From Bacteroidota bacterium (lineage in GTDB: Bacteria; Bacteroidota; Bacteroidia; Bacteroidales; GCA-2711565), in the NCBI GenBank assembly GCA_018816945.1, contig JAHIVC010000101.1, forward strand, positions 1 to 64,000: a DNA stretch of 64,000 bases, written 5' to 3'. The notes beneath the pieces were generated by a model, which saw only the letters and a program-made list of their open reading frames with translations, was not told where the DNA came from and did no database searches. Made by a program: the position numbers and the translations under genes. Numbering within the stretch: position 1 is the stretch's first letter; each line of letters begins with the position of its first letter. Shown here piece by piece: positions 55,980 to 64,000 of this stretch.

Positions 55980-57043
55980 AATATATAAATAAGATAAACT
56001 TTGATTTCCAAACTAATCAGCTGATTTTAAAATCGATTAGTTTTATCGACTCATTTAAGGGGAAATGGAATCTTGTTGAGAACAAAGAAAATATTTTCTT
56101 AAAGGAATTAAGGAAAATTGCAACCATTGAAAGTATAGGTTCATCAACACGGATTGAAGGAGCAAAACTTACGAATAAAGAAATTAAAGAACTTCTTGAA
56201 AATGTTAAAATAACCGAATTAAAAACCAGAGATGAGCAAGAAGTAGTTGGTTACTATGACGTTCTTGAAATCATCAATGAAAACTTTGAGAATATAAATA
56301 TTTCAAAGAACTATATCCAACAACTTCATCAAAACTTACTGAAATATAGCACCAAAGATGATAGGCACAGGGGCACTTACAAGAACTTATCGAATAAAGT
56401 TGTAGCAAATTATCCTGATGGAACGCAAAGGGTAATCTTTAACACCACAGAACCGCACCTTGTGGAAAGTGAAATGGACGACTTGATTGATTGGACAAAC
56501 AATCAATTAAAATCAGAAGCACTTCACCCTTTGATTGCAATTGGATTTTTTATATACGAATTTTTATCTATTCATCCATTTCAGGATGGCAATGGACGGT
56601 TATCAAGACTATTAACCAATCTATTGCTTCTAAAAAGCGATTATCTATTTATTCAATATGTTTCATTTGAAAACCTAATTGAACAGAAGAAGAAGACTTA
56701 CTATGAAGCTTTAATGGATGGTCAAAAAGACAAAAATTTAGAAAAGGAAAAGATTGACAAATGGATGCTTTTCTTTTTACAATCTCTTGAAGCTTTAATA
56801 CATCGATTAGAACAGAAATATGATGTTTTCAAATCTAAAGGCGGTTATTTAAATGAAAGGCAAAAGAAAATTAAAGAGTTCATTAAAACTAATCAGCCTA
56901 TTAAATTAGCTGATTTAGTTAATATGATGCCTGATATTTCTATTAATACCCTGAAGAAAGATTTGCAGTATATGAAAACTGAACAAATAATTGAATCAAT
57001 TGGAAAAAATAAAGGGACTGTATATATGCTGAAAGAGAGATAA
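55973..57043 (+). CDS. Fic family AMP-transferase with N-terminal inhibitory motif
   Basis: The 356-residue protein has the inhibitory helix motif S58-T-R-I-E62-G63 (class II Fic), a Fic core with H201-P-F-Q-D-G-N-G-R209-L-S-R212, the active-site loop for AMP transfer, and a C-terminal winged-helix-like domain (about 285-350; INTLKKDLQYMK). E62 is expected to block ATP binding until released. The HTH domain suggests autoregulation through the phased repeats at its start. It lies alone beside the restriction cassette. Targets are unknown. Confidence 0.92.
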   Translation: MDKYINKINFDFQTNQLILKSISFIDSFKGKWNLVENKENIFLKELRKIATIESIGSSTRIEGAKLTNKEIKELLENVKITELKTRDEQEVVGYYDVLEIINENFENINISKNYIQQLHQNLLKYSTKDDRHRGTYKNLSNKVVANYPDGTQRVIFNTTEPHLVESEMDDLIDWTNNQLKSEALHPLIAIGFFIYEFLSIHPFQDGNGRLSRLLTNLLLLKSDYLFIQYVSFENLIEQKKKTYYEALMDGQKDKNLEKEKIDKWMLFFLQSLEALIHRLEQKYDVFKSKGGYLNERQKKIKEFIKTNQPIKLADLVNMMPDISINTLKKDLQYMKTEQIIESIGKNKGTVYMLKER

Positions 57044-57374
57044 GTACGTGCCCTAACACGTTAGGTTGTTTGTATAAAAAAGTTCACTTTAGTGATTGAA
57101 TAATAACATTTTGACCCCTTATCCTTCCTATAAGCCAGATGCTGAATATTCTGTTTACTTAACAACAAAAGAGACTTCATATTTTAATGAACTGGGTTCC
57201 CCTCACTAACTAAAAGCAGCGTATTTTATGCCACGAACTTCCAGTCCACCTCAGCATAAGAAAGTCTAAAAGCCAACAGCGAATAGCTTGAGGCCATCAA
57301 CAATTAGAAACTCAAATAATCAATAAAGAAAATTCTTAAAGTTGACTATCCCTGTGGCGAATTCAGCTTATTAA
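57044..57374. other. Spacer after the Fic gene
   Basis: About 330 bases without a gene. CCTAACACGTTAGG (about 57051-57065) is a near-perfect inverted repeat just after the Fic stop and may help end transcription. AAAAGCCAACAGC (near 57268) also occurs, in the other orientation, in the spacer near 61870. Confidence 0.5.
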
Positions 57375-58460
57375 TTAGCGGTAGCCCAAAGCCGCATAGC
57401 CAACCCAATGGCAAGGAGTAGCAATTGCTGTCCGTCCAAAACCTAAATCATCAACAGGGATATGCTCACAAGTGATGCTGGTTGCATAGCCTATAAATTC
57501 ACCATGCAGTGTTTGTGCATTGTTTAAATAATAAGTCGTCCATAAAGTTGTCGGAACACTGTAACGGCCGCACCAATACCAGATATATTGATGAAAATCG
57601 TTTGCATCCAAGGTGTATTCACTAAAACGTTTGATATTTTCCGGGTTTACCTCTCCTTTTAAACAATTTTCGATGATTTCTGCTTCAAGATCGCGGGCCT
57701 TTTGGTTCCCTGCATCATCGCAACCAAAGGGGGCACGGTCAAATCCGCCCCAATCTTCATTGCCATAATGATCGGCATCTGTAGTTACAACAATCGCATA
57801 ATCCTTTCCCCATTTCCAGTTATGTTTATCTGCCACGGTTTTGATGGCTTCGGCCAATGCTTTTCCACTTTCCTCCATCCTATTCAGGCTCATGGCCGGA
57901 ACAAGAATAGATACGATCGAAACATCACGGTTAAAGTATTGCAGATAAGGAACCATTGATTCAACCGAGTGTTCAACTTTTTGAAGGCTGTCATTGATCA
58001 TCGCAAATTTGCCTTTCAATAAATCGTAAAGTTCTTCACGAATTGGTGATACCTTTACATCTTTCCAGGGTCCTTGCCAATGCGTATAAGTATCAAAAAC
58101 CAACGAATCTTCAATTCCCATAGCAGCAGCTCGATGCGCTACCCCAATTAAAATTACATTGGGCGCCTTCACGTTATGCAAAATTTCCGGAAATAATTTC
58201 CCCACATAGGTATAATCATCGTGAGGGCAAATAGCCATTTTCCAAGGATCACCTATAGTTTTATTCCATCCTTTACGGTCGATACGGGCCATTAAACTAT
58301 CCATTTGCCAGGGGTATTGTGCAAAACCAATGGTATCTTTCTGCGGCCGGACAGATTTAAATTCTTTTTCCGTATTCTGAGTATTTGCACAACTAACGGT
58401 AAACAATAATCCTAACGACAGGATCATCAATGGAAACATTTTTTTTATCAAAGAGTTCAT
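57375..58460 (-). CDS. Memo/AMMECR-associated family lipoprotein
   Basis: The 361-residue protein has a lipoprotein signal (SLGLLFTVSC, Cys at about 24). The mature part follows the Memo-family order: AICPHDDYTYVGKLFPEIL, VILIGVAHRAA, the conserved EHSVESMVPYLQYF and SIVSILVPAMS, then a later TTDADHYG and DANDFHQYI with possible metal ligands. The family is related to ring-opening dioxygenases; the function of exported members is unknown. Position next to an ICMT-like gene gives no further clue. Confidence 0.8.
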   Translation of the reverse strand: MNSLIKKMFPLMILSLGLLFTVSCANTQNTEKEFKSVRPQKDTIGFAQYPWQMDSLMARIDRKGWNKTIGDPWKMAICPHDDYTYVGKLFPEILHNVKAPNVILIGVAHRAAAMGIEDSLVFDTYTHWQGPWKDVKVSPIREELYDLLKGKFAMINDSLQKVEHSVESMVPYLQYFNRDVSIVSILVPAMSLNRMEESGKALAEAIKTVADKHNWKWGKDYAIVVTTDADHYGNEDWGGFDRAPFGCDDAGNQKARDLEAEIIENCLKGEVNPENIKRFSEYTLDANDFHQYIWYWCGRYSVPTTLWTTYYLNNAQTLHGEFIGYATSITCEHIPVDDLGFGRTAIATPCHWVGYAALGYR

Positions 58461-58497
58461 GACTGAGCATTTAAATTAGAGATTTGATCATGGAAAT

Positions 58498-58944
58498 TTA
58501 ATAAATAAATGGGATCAAACGTTTTGATTTTTTAATATAATCGATGTAAGCCGGGAAATGGTTTACCAATCCTTTTTCTTCGTATTCAATTTTAAATAAG
58601 AGAACAATCAGTAAAGCCAGGAGATAAGCAAGTCTTAAATTACTATAATATTCTCCAACCAGAGCAATCATCACCATTAAAGTTGCTGAATACATGGGAT
58701 GCCGCACCAAATAATATGGACCAGAAGTGATCAAGGCTCCATTTTGCTTCACGATGGGCCTTATATCAATATTTCTCAATCTCATTTCATAAATGGACCA
58801 TATTACTAAACTTATGCCTGATAACTCTAACAAAAGCCATAAGTTTAGATGATTAAAAATGGGGGCACTTATCAGAATAAGAGATATAAATGATAGCTGC
58901 AAAAAAACCAATAGTTCGGGATAGTATTTTCTCATAGAAAGCAA
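58498..58944 (-). CDS. Membrane methyltransferase, ICMT/PEMT-like
   Basis: The 148-residue integral membrane protein has about four hydrophobic segments and the family signature GPYYLVRHPMYSATLMV followed by EYEEKGLVNHFPAYIDYIKKSKRLIP. Such proteins (isoprenylcysteine carboxyl methyltransferase-like) methylate lipids or small hydrophobic substrates. The substrate here is unknown. The Memo-like lipoprotein lies 37 bases downstream on the same strand. Confidence 0.88.
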   Translation of the reverse strand: MLSMRKYYPELLVFLQLSFISLILISAPIFNHLNLWLLLELSGISLVIWSIYEMRLRNIDIRPIVKQNGALITSGPYYLVRHPMYSATLMVMIALVGEYYSNLRLAYLLALLIVLLFKIEYEEKGLVNHFPAYIDYIKKSKRLIPFIY

Positions 58945-58959
58945 TTAGCAAGCTAAGAT

Positions 58960-58993
58960 AAAAAAAACCGGCCAGGAAATGAATCCTGACCGG
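58960..58993 (-). terminator. Terminator of the leucine operon
   Basis: On the minus strand CCGGTCAGGA pairs with TCCTGGCCGG (one mismatch) around a 6-base loop, with an eight-T tail. It lies 91 bases after leuB. Confidence 0.9.
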
Positions 58994-59084
58994 AAAGCCG
59001 AATTAATAAAAATTGTTGTAACTTATATTTATATGTCGATTTACATACTATAGAGTTTATAAAAGTGATTTACCCTATCTGAAT

Positions 59085-60155
59085 TTATTTATTTTTAATA
59101 AAATTGGAAATCCAGTCGCCTATTTTACTTGTACCAAAAGATTTACCATCCTTTGCAATTTCCGCAGAAACAATACCTTCACTAATAGATTTTTCGACCG
59201 CTTCCTTAATAAGTGCTGCTTCTGAACTTAATTTAAAAGCATATTCAAACATCATACCTGCAGAAAGAATGGTTGCCACAGGATTTGCAATATCTTTTCC
59301 GGCTGCTTGGGGATACGACCCATGTATAGGTTCGAACAAGAAATTTTCAATGCCTATAGAAGCTGAAGGAAGTATTCCCAAAGAACCACTAATCACACTT
59401 GATTCATCCGAGAGAATATCGCCAAATAGATTCTCCGTCACCAATACATCGAATCGCTTTGGCCATTGAATGATCTGCATGGCAGCATTATCAACAAACA
59501 TATACTCCAATAAAACATCCGGATAATCTTTGGCCATATCTTGTGCGGTTTCCCTCCACAATCTGGAAGTTGCAAGCACATTTGCTTTATCAACAAGCGT
59601 AAGTTTTTTTTGGCGCCTGGCAGCCAGTTCAAATCCAAGTTTCATAATTCTTATGATCTCATATTCCGAGTAAACACAGGTATCATAAGCCGTTTTACCA
59701 TCCTCCGAGCGTCCTTGTGGTTTCCCAAAATAAAGTCCACCGGTAAGCTCACGCAGGCAAATAAAATCAACACCTTCAATAATTTCACGTTTTAAAGGAG
59801 ATTTTTCAATGAGCAAAGGAAATGAAATTACAGGACGAATATTAGCAAACAAACCAAGTCGTTTCCTCATCTCAAGCAATCCTTGTTCCGGTCTGACCTT
59901 TGCTTTGGGATTATTATCATATTTGGGATCACCGATGGCTCCGAAAAGGATGGCATCAGCTTTTAAGCATAATTGATGTGTTTCTTCAGGATAAGGATTT
60001 CCACATTGATCAATAGCTGCTGCTCCAACCAAACCATAAGTAAAATTTATTTTATGCTTAAATTTTTCAGCAATGGCCTCAACAACTTTTATGGCTTGTG
60101 CTATAATTTCAGGTCCGATTCCATCACCCGGCAGGACCGCTATTTTTAAATTCAT
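59085..60155 (-). CDS. leuB: 3-isopropylmalate dehydrogenase
   Basis: The 356-residue enzyme has the N-terminal PGDGIGPEI motif, the [27 protein letters not shown] substrate loop (quoted here as VRPEQGLL), [11 protein letters not shown], the [14 protein letters not shown] segment and [11 protein letters not shown]. It oxidises 3-isopropylmalate to 2-oxoisocaproate with NAD. It is the last leu gene before the terminator and is separated from the leuA-like gene by about 160 bases holding 14-bp repeats. Confidence 0.95.
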   Translation of the reverse strand: MNLKIAVLPGDGIGPEIIAQAIKVVEAIAEKFKHKINFTYGLVGAAAIDQCGNPYPEETHQLCLKADAILFGAIGDPKYDNNPKAKVRPEQGLLEMRKRLGLFANIRPVISFPLLIEKSPLKREIIEGVDFICLRELTGGLYFGKPQGRSEDGKTAYDTCVYSEYEIIRIMKLGFELAARRQKKLTLVDKANVLATSRLWRETAQDMAKDYPDVLLEYMFVDNAAMQIIQWPKRFDVLVTENLFGDILSDESSVISGSLGILPSASIGIENFLFEPIHGSYPQAAGKDIANPVATILSAGMMFEYAFKLSSEAALIKEAVEKSISEGIVSAEIAKDGKSFGTSKIGDWISNFIKNK

Positions 60156-60244
60156 ATTTTCTGAGTTCTTTGATAAAGATTAATTTTATTTGTCTTTTGA
60201 AATTTATGATTGATATTTCGTGATCAATGTAATTAAATACAATC

Positions 60245-60314
60245 TACTAAATACTGTCTACTAAATACTGTCTACTAACTACTTTCTACTGTCTTCTATC
60301 TTCTGCATTCTGCC
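60245..60314. repeat. 14-bp tandem repeats downstream of the leuA-like gene
   Basis: CTACTAAATACTGT occurs at 60245 and 60259, then decays over CTACTAACTACTTT (60273), CTACTGTCTTCTAT (60287) and CTTCTGCATTCTGC (60301), keeping a 14-base period right up to the stop of the leuA-like gene. Confidence 0.9.
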
Positions 60315-60316
60315 TT

Positions 60317-61840
60317 CTAACTATATTCATTCTCAATCACATTCAGCATTTTTTCAGTTGCCACTATAGCTGCAGTTGTTTGATCTGTCTCCAGTCCCCT
60401 GGTTTTAAATTCACGGTTTAAACGCCAGGTAATCACGGTTTCAACTAAAGCATCTGTTCTGCCTCCCGGAGGAATTGACACAGAATAGTCTAGTAATTGA
60501 GGAAACGGCTTATTCAATTTCAAATAGATTTTTTTGAGGGCATTCATGAATGCATCATATTGCCCATCCCCTTCCGAATTGGCCTGATAATTTTCATCAT
60601 CAATATCAATTTTGATGGAAGCTGAAGGTTTTAATCCTTTTGAAAGCGAAATAACATAATACTGAATTTTAATCCGATTAGAAATTGATTTACTTTTCAA
60701 CACATCAGCAACAATAAATGGAAGATCATCGATCGTAACAGTTTCTTTACTATCTCCCAAATCAATTACCTTTTGTGTAACCTTTTTCAATGATTCAGGA
60801 TCAAGACTCAAGCCCAGTGTTTCCAAATTCATTGTAATATTTGATTTGCCCGAAGTTTTGCCTAACGCATAACTGGTTTGCCTCCCAAAACGTTCAGGAA
60901 TTAAATCATTTTGATAAAGTTTATCTTTATTGTCTCCATCGGCATGCACCCCACTGCATTGGGTAAAAACATATTCGCCAATTAAGGGTTTGTTTGCAGG
61001 GATTCGAATTCCGGAGAAGGTTTCAACCAAGCGGCTGATTTTATTCAGTTTTTTTTCATCCACAGAAGTGTTCATTTTCATCTGATCGCGCACAACAGCA
61101 ATTACGCTTGAGAGTGGCGCATTACCGGCCCGCTCACCTAAACCGTTTACCGTTGTATGAAAACAGCGGATACCGGCTCGTAATGCTCCAACAACATTGG
61201 CCACTGCTAAATCGTAATCATTATGGGCATGAAAATCAAAATTCAAGTTGGGGTAACGATCAATCATCTGTTTACAGAATGCATAAGTTTCTTCAGGGTT
61301 CAGGATTCCCAAGGTGTCTGGCAACATGTAACGGTCGATTTTCGCTTTGCATAATTGATCCATCATATCCAGTACATATTCTTGCGAACTTCTCATCCCA
61401 TTCGACCAGTCTTCCAAATAAATATTCACCTTGATTCCCATTTTTGATGCATTTTCGGTAAATTCTTTAATTTCTGCGAAATGCTGTTCAGGTGTTTTCC
61501 TTAGCTGTCCGATAAGATGTTTTAATGACCCTTTGCAAAGTAAATTAACAACCCGGCCTCCTGCATCATTGATCCAGTTTAAAGATTCCATTCCATCAAC
61601 AAACCCCAAAATTTCAATTTTATCAATAAACCCATCTTTTCGGGCCCATTCGGTTATCCGCTTTACAGCATTAAATTCTCCATTCGAAACTCTCGCAGAA
61701 GCAATCTCAACCCTGTCAACCTTAACATCCTGGAGTAATAATCTGGTCACGCTGAGCTTTTCAGAGTCGTTAAAGGATACCCCGGTTGTTTGTTCGCCAT
61801 CGCGCAAGGTTGTATCCATGATCTGTATTAAATTGTTCAT
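60317..61840 (-). CDS. 2-isopropylmalate synthase/(R)-citramalate synthase-like enzyme
   Basis: The 507-residue protein has the LeuA-type TIM barrel (MDTTLRDGEQTTGVSF near the N terminus, HAHNDYDLAVAN with metal ligands, NGLGERAGNA) and a C-terminal regulatory domain (about 390-500; SEGDGQYDAFMNALKK, PPGGRTDALVETVITW). It lies between leuD and leuB, where Bacteroidota often carry a second leuA-like gene. It may act as isopropylmalate synthase or as citramalate synthase for isoleucine; sequence alone does not decide. It is flanked on both sides by inverted copies of the same 14-bp repeats. Confidence 0.85.
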   Translation of the reverse strand: MNNLIQIMDTTLRDGEQTTGVSFNDSEKLSVTRLLLQDVKVDRVEIASARVSNGEFNAVKRITEWARKDGFIDKIEILGFVDGMESLNWINDAGGRVVNLLCKGSLKHLIGQLRKTPEQHFAEIKEFTENASKMGIKVNIYLEDWSNGMRSSQEYVLDMMDQLCKAKIDRYMLPDTLGILNPEETYAFCKQMIDRYPNLNFDFHAHNDYDLAVANVVGALRAGIRCFHTTVNGLGERAGNAPLSSVIAVVRDQMKMNTSVDEKKLNKISRLVETFSGIRIPANKPLIGEYVFTQCSGVHADGDNKDKLYQNDLIPERFGRQTSYALGKTSGKSNITMNLETLGLSLDPESLKKVTQKVIDLGDSKETVTIDDLPFIVADVLKSKSISNRIKIQYYVISLSKGLKPSASIKIDIDDENYQANSEGDGQYDAFMNALKKIYLKLNKPFPQLLDYSVSIPPGGRTDALVETVITWRLNREFKTRGLETDQTTAAIVATEKMLNVIENEYS

Positions 61841-61849
61841 TTTTTTTGC

Positions 61850-62000
61850 TTTTGGTTATTTGCTTTTAGCTATTGGCTGTTGGCTTTTAGCTGTTGGCTT
61901 TTAGCAATTAATTAGAAGACAGTAGTTAGTAGACAGTAGTTAGTAGACAGTAGTTAGTAGACATCATTTATCATTTATCATTTATCATTTATCATTCATC
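61850..62000. repeat. Low-complexity tandem repeats upstream of the leuA-like gene
   Basis: Three blocks follow each other. First, a GGCTTTTAGCTGTT-type imperfect repeat (61850-61905). Second, GACAGTAGTTAGTA three times with exact 14-base period (61918, 61932, 61946). Third, a TCATTTA 7-base repeat (61963-62000) that decays into TCAT-rich sequence to 62050. Confidence 0.92.
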
Positions 62001-62050
62001 ACTTATAACTCATAACTCATCATTCATAACTCATCACTCATAACTCCTCA

Positions 62051-62683
62051 TTAAAAAGCAGCTACCCTGTCCTGTTCATATTTTTCAATCTCGCTTAACA
62101 TATTTTGCAGATATAAAAAATCATCGTAACCGTGAAGCAGACATTCTTTTTTATAACTATTTATCTCAAATGAAATCAGCATGTTTTTAGCCGGTACTTT
62201 TAAGGATTGTTCTTCCAAATCAACTTCAAAAATTGTTTTAGGGTCATTGCTTACCTCTTTCATCAGTACCTCAAATTCATCAGCACTGACTTGAATTGGA
62301 AGCAAGCCATTATTTAAGGCATTATTTTTGAAAATGTCGGCAAAATAACTCGACACAACAACCCTGAAACCATAATCATAAATTGCCCAGGCGGCGTGCT
62401 CACGACTTGATCCGCATCCAAAATTCTTTCCGGCCAACAGAATTGTGCCTGAATATTTTTCATCGTTCAAAACGAATGACTCGTTTTTTTCATTTGATTT
62501 TCCGTACCGCCAGTCGCGAAAAAGATTGTCGCCAAAACCTTTTCGTTCAACCGCTTTTAAAAATCGAGCAGGAATGATCTGATCAGTATCAATATTTTCA
62601 ATTGGTAACGGAACTGCCATTGATTTTAAGTTTTTAAATTTCTCGAAACTCATTGCTTTAAATTTTATACTATTTTGATTCAT
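62051..62683 (-). CDS. leuD: 3-isopropylmalate dehydratase small subunit
   Basis: The 210-residue subunit has the NIDTDQIIPARFLK start motif and the KNFGCGSSREHAAWAI swivel-domain signature. It pairs with LeuC to interconvert 2- and 3-isopropylmalate. The start may be codon 11 (MSFEKFKNLKSMAVPLPIENIDTD region) rather than 62683. It follows leuC by 2 bases. Confidence 0.94.
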   Translation of the reverse strand: MNQNSIKFKAMSFEKFKNLKSMAVPLPIENIDTDQIIPARFLKAVERKGFGDNLFRDWRYGKSNEKNESFVLNDEKYSGTILLAGKNFGCGSSREHAAWAIYDYGFRVVVSSYFADIFKNNALNNGLLPIQVSADEFEVLMKEVSNDPKTIFEVDLEEQSLKVPAKNMLISFEINSYKKECLLHGYDDFLYLQNMLSEIEKYEQDRVAAF

Positions 62684-62685
62684 AA

Positions 62686-63999
62686 TTAAAAAAAGTCGGC
62701 CGGATTGGTGATTACTCCAGTTACAGCAGCCGCGGCTGCAACCAGAGGGCTTGCGAGCAAAGTCCTTGCACCCGGCCCTTGCCTGCCTTCGAAATTCCGA
62801 TTAGAGGTTGATACTGAATACTTGCCGGAAGGGACTTTATCGTCGTTCATTGCCAAACAAGCCGAACATCCGGGCTGACGCAAACTGAACCCTGCTTCTT
62901 CAAGTATTTCAACAAGTCCTTCTTTCCGAGCCTGCTTTTCAACCGCTTTTGATCCGGGAACTATCCACGCAGTGATATTTTCTGCTTTTTTACGTCCTTT
63001 TACTAATTCAGCAAAGATCCTCAAATCCTCTATCCTTCCGTTTGTGCAACTACCCACAAAAACAAAATCAACCGCCTTTCCAAGGAGTGATTGTCCTTTT
63101 TCAAGACCCATGTATTTAAGGGCATTGTTAAAACTTTCATCTGTTATATTTTCCGGAATCCGTTCTGTGATATTCATTCCCATTCCCGGGTTCGTACCGT
63201 AAGTTATCATCGGAAAAATATCGGCAGCATTATAGTGATATTCTTTATCGAATACAGCATTTTCATCTGTTTTCAGCTTCGACCATTCCTTCACCGCTTT
63301 TTCCCAAGCTTCCTCTTTTGGTGAATTTTCTCTTCCTTTGAGGTAATCGAAAGTTACCTGATCAGGTGCAATTAAGCCACCTCTTGCTCCACATTCAATG
63401 CTCATATTGCACAGACTCATTCGCGCTTCCATGCTCAAATTACGGATGGTATCGCCAGCAAACTCAATAAAATATCCCGTACCTCCACTGCTACTGATTT
63501 GTGATATGATATACAGAATGAGATCTTTTGAGGTAACAGCTTTGTTCATCTTACCGTTAATCGAAATCAGCATTCGCTTTGGCTTCGTTTGCATGATACA
63601 CTGACTGCCAAAAACCATTTCTACTTCACTGGTTCCAATCCCGAAAGCAACCGTACCAAGCGCTCCATGCGTTGAAGTGTGACTATCCCCACAAACAATC
63701 GTCATACCCGGTAAAGTCAATCCAAGCTCCGGGCCTATTACATGTACAATTCCAAGATGCTCATGCTTCAAATCAAATAGTGTGATATGGTGATTCTTAC
63801 AATTTTTCTCAAGTGTTTGCACCTGTGCTCTCGATAATAAATCTTTTATGGGGAGATGCTGATCAATAGTAGGAATGTTATGATCCATAGTTGCTAGCGT
63901 TTTATTCGGTCTCCAAACTTTTAATCCTCTTTTTTCCAGATTTCCAAAAGCAACCGGGCTTGTAACTTCATGAATATAATGCCTGTCGATGTAAAGCAC
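62686..63999 (-). CDS. leuC: 3-isopropylmalate dehydratase large subunit, partial
   Basis: 437 residues of LeuC are visible. The frame runs off the window: the first residues ([15 protein letters not shown]) are internal to the family's usual N terminus of about 25 more residues, so the start lies beyond 64000. Cluster ligands are visible as FVGSCTNGR and [11 protein letters not shown], and [13 protein letters not shown] and [10 protein letters not shown] are intact. It is presumably the first gene, or near it, of leuCD-leuA-like-leuB. Confidence 0.93.
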   Translation of the reverse strand: MLYIDRHYIHEVTSPVAFGNLEKRGLKVWRPNKTLATMDHNIPTIDQHLPIKDLLSRAQVQTLEKNCKNHHITLFDLKHEHLGIVHVIGPELGLTLPGMTIVCGDSHTSTHGALGTVAFGIGTSEVEMVFGSQCIMQTKPKRMLISINGKMNKAVTSKDLILYIISQISSSGGTGYFIEFAGDTIRNLSMEARMSLCNMSIECGARGGLIAPDQVTFDYLKGRENSPKEEAWEKAVKEWSKLKTDENAVFDKEYHYNAADIFPMITYGTNPGMGMNITERIPENITDESFNNALKYMGLEKGQSLLGKAVDFVFVGSCTNGRIEDLRIFAELVKGRKKAENITAWIVPGSKAVEKQARKEGLVEILEEAGFSLRQPGCSACLAMNDDKVPSGKYSVSTSNRNFEGRQGPGARTLLASPLVAAAAAVTGVITNPADFF

Positions 64000-64000
64000 A

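Noticed and set aside
61918-62000. CRISPR or minisatellite gene
   Set aside because: The units are contiguous 14- and 7-base tandem repeats without spacers and do not code for protein.

Overview
This window is an AT-rich stretch of a Bacteroidota chromosome, most like Bacteroidales. Supporting signs are promoters of the form TTTG-N19/20-TAnnTTTG, a type IX secretion sorting domain, TonB receptors with carboxypeptidase-like N-terminal domains, an HU-HIG protein, DUF3127 and DUF3467 proteins, and the form of rpoB and rpoC. I cannot name a genus.

Layout. 1-8.4 kb: a two-gene secreted-protein operon, then two membrane GT-C-like glycosyltransferase candidates, with tRNA debris between. 8.8-24.2 kb: the core information block, with tRNA-Val, rpsU, a Xer recombinase, hpf, four tRNAs, tuf, tRNA-Trp, secE, nusG, rplKAJL, rpoB, rpoC and a DUF3467 gene. 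24.3-29.5 kb: an orphan IS1595-type zinc-ribbon protein, two thioredoxins, a WbqC-like protein, a 7TM-HD phosphodiesterase and a C40 peptidase. 29.5-39.2 kb: an uptake cluster with an FMN riboswitch in front of a TonB receptor, a paralogous receptor plus lipoprotein pair, and a secreted 5'-nucleotidase. 39.2-44.5 kb: the Phe/Tyr operon (pheA, aminotransferase, DAHP synthase-chorismate mutase, tyrA) followed by xerD. It is preceded by two consecutive leader peptides rich in Phe and Tyr, each followed by its own attenuator terminator. 44.7-51 kb: housekeeping genes (SDR, class III aminotransferase, aat, guaD, DUF3127, EamA, HU). 51-57.4 kb: an accessory island with iteron-like repeats, a four-gene restriction-modification cassette with a likely controller operator, and a Fic gene with helically phased repeats at its start. 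57.4-64 kb: a Memo-like lipoprotein, an ICMT-like methyltransferase and the leucine operon (leuC, leuD, a leuA-like gene, leuB), read on the minus strand and cut at the window edge.

The strongest regulatory signals are the tandem serial Phe/Tyr attenuators at 39.26-39.55 kb and the FMN riboswitch. The riboswitch terminator has a 5' arm perfectly complementary to the aptamer's 5' strand. In several places terminators and promoters overlap, and small GC-rich palindromes and 14-bp tandem repeats decorate the spacers. All functions are read from sequence motifs without database searches.
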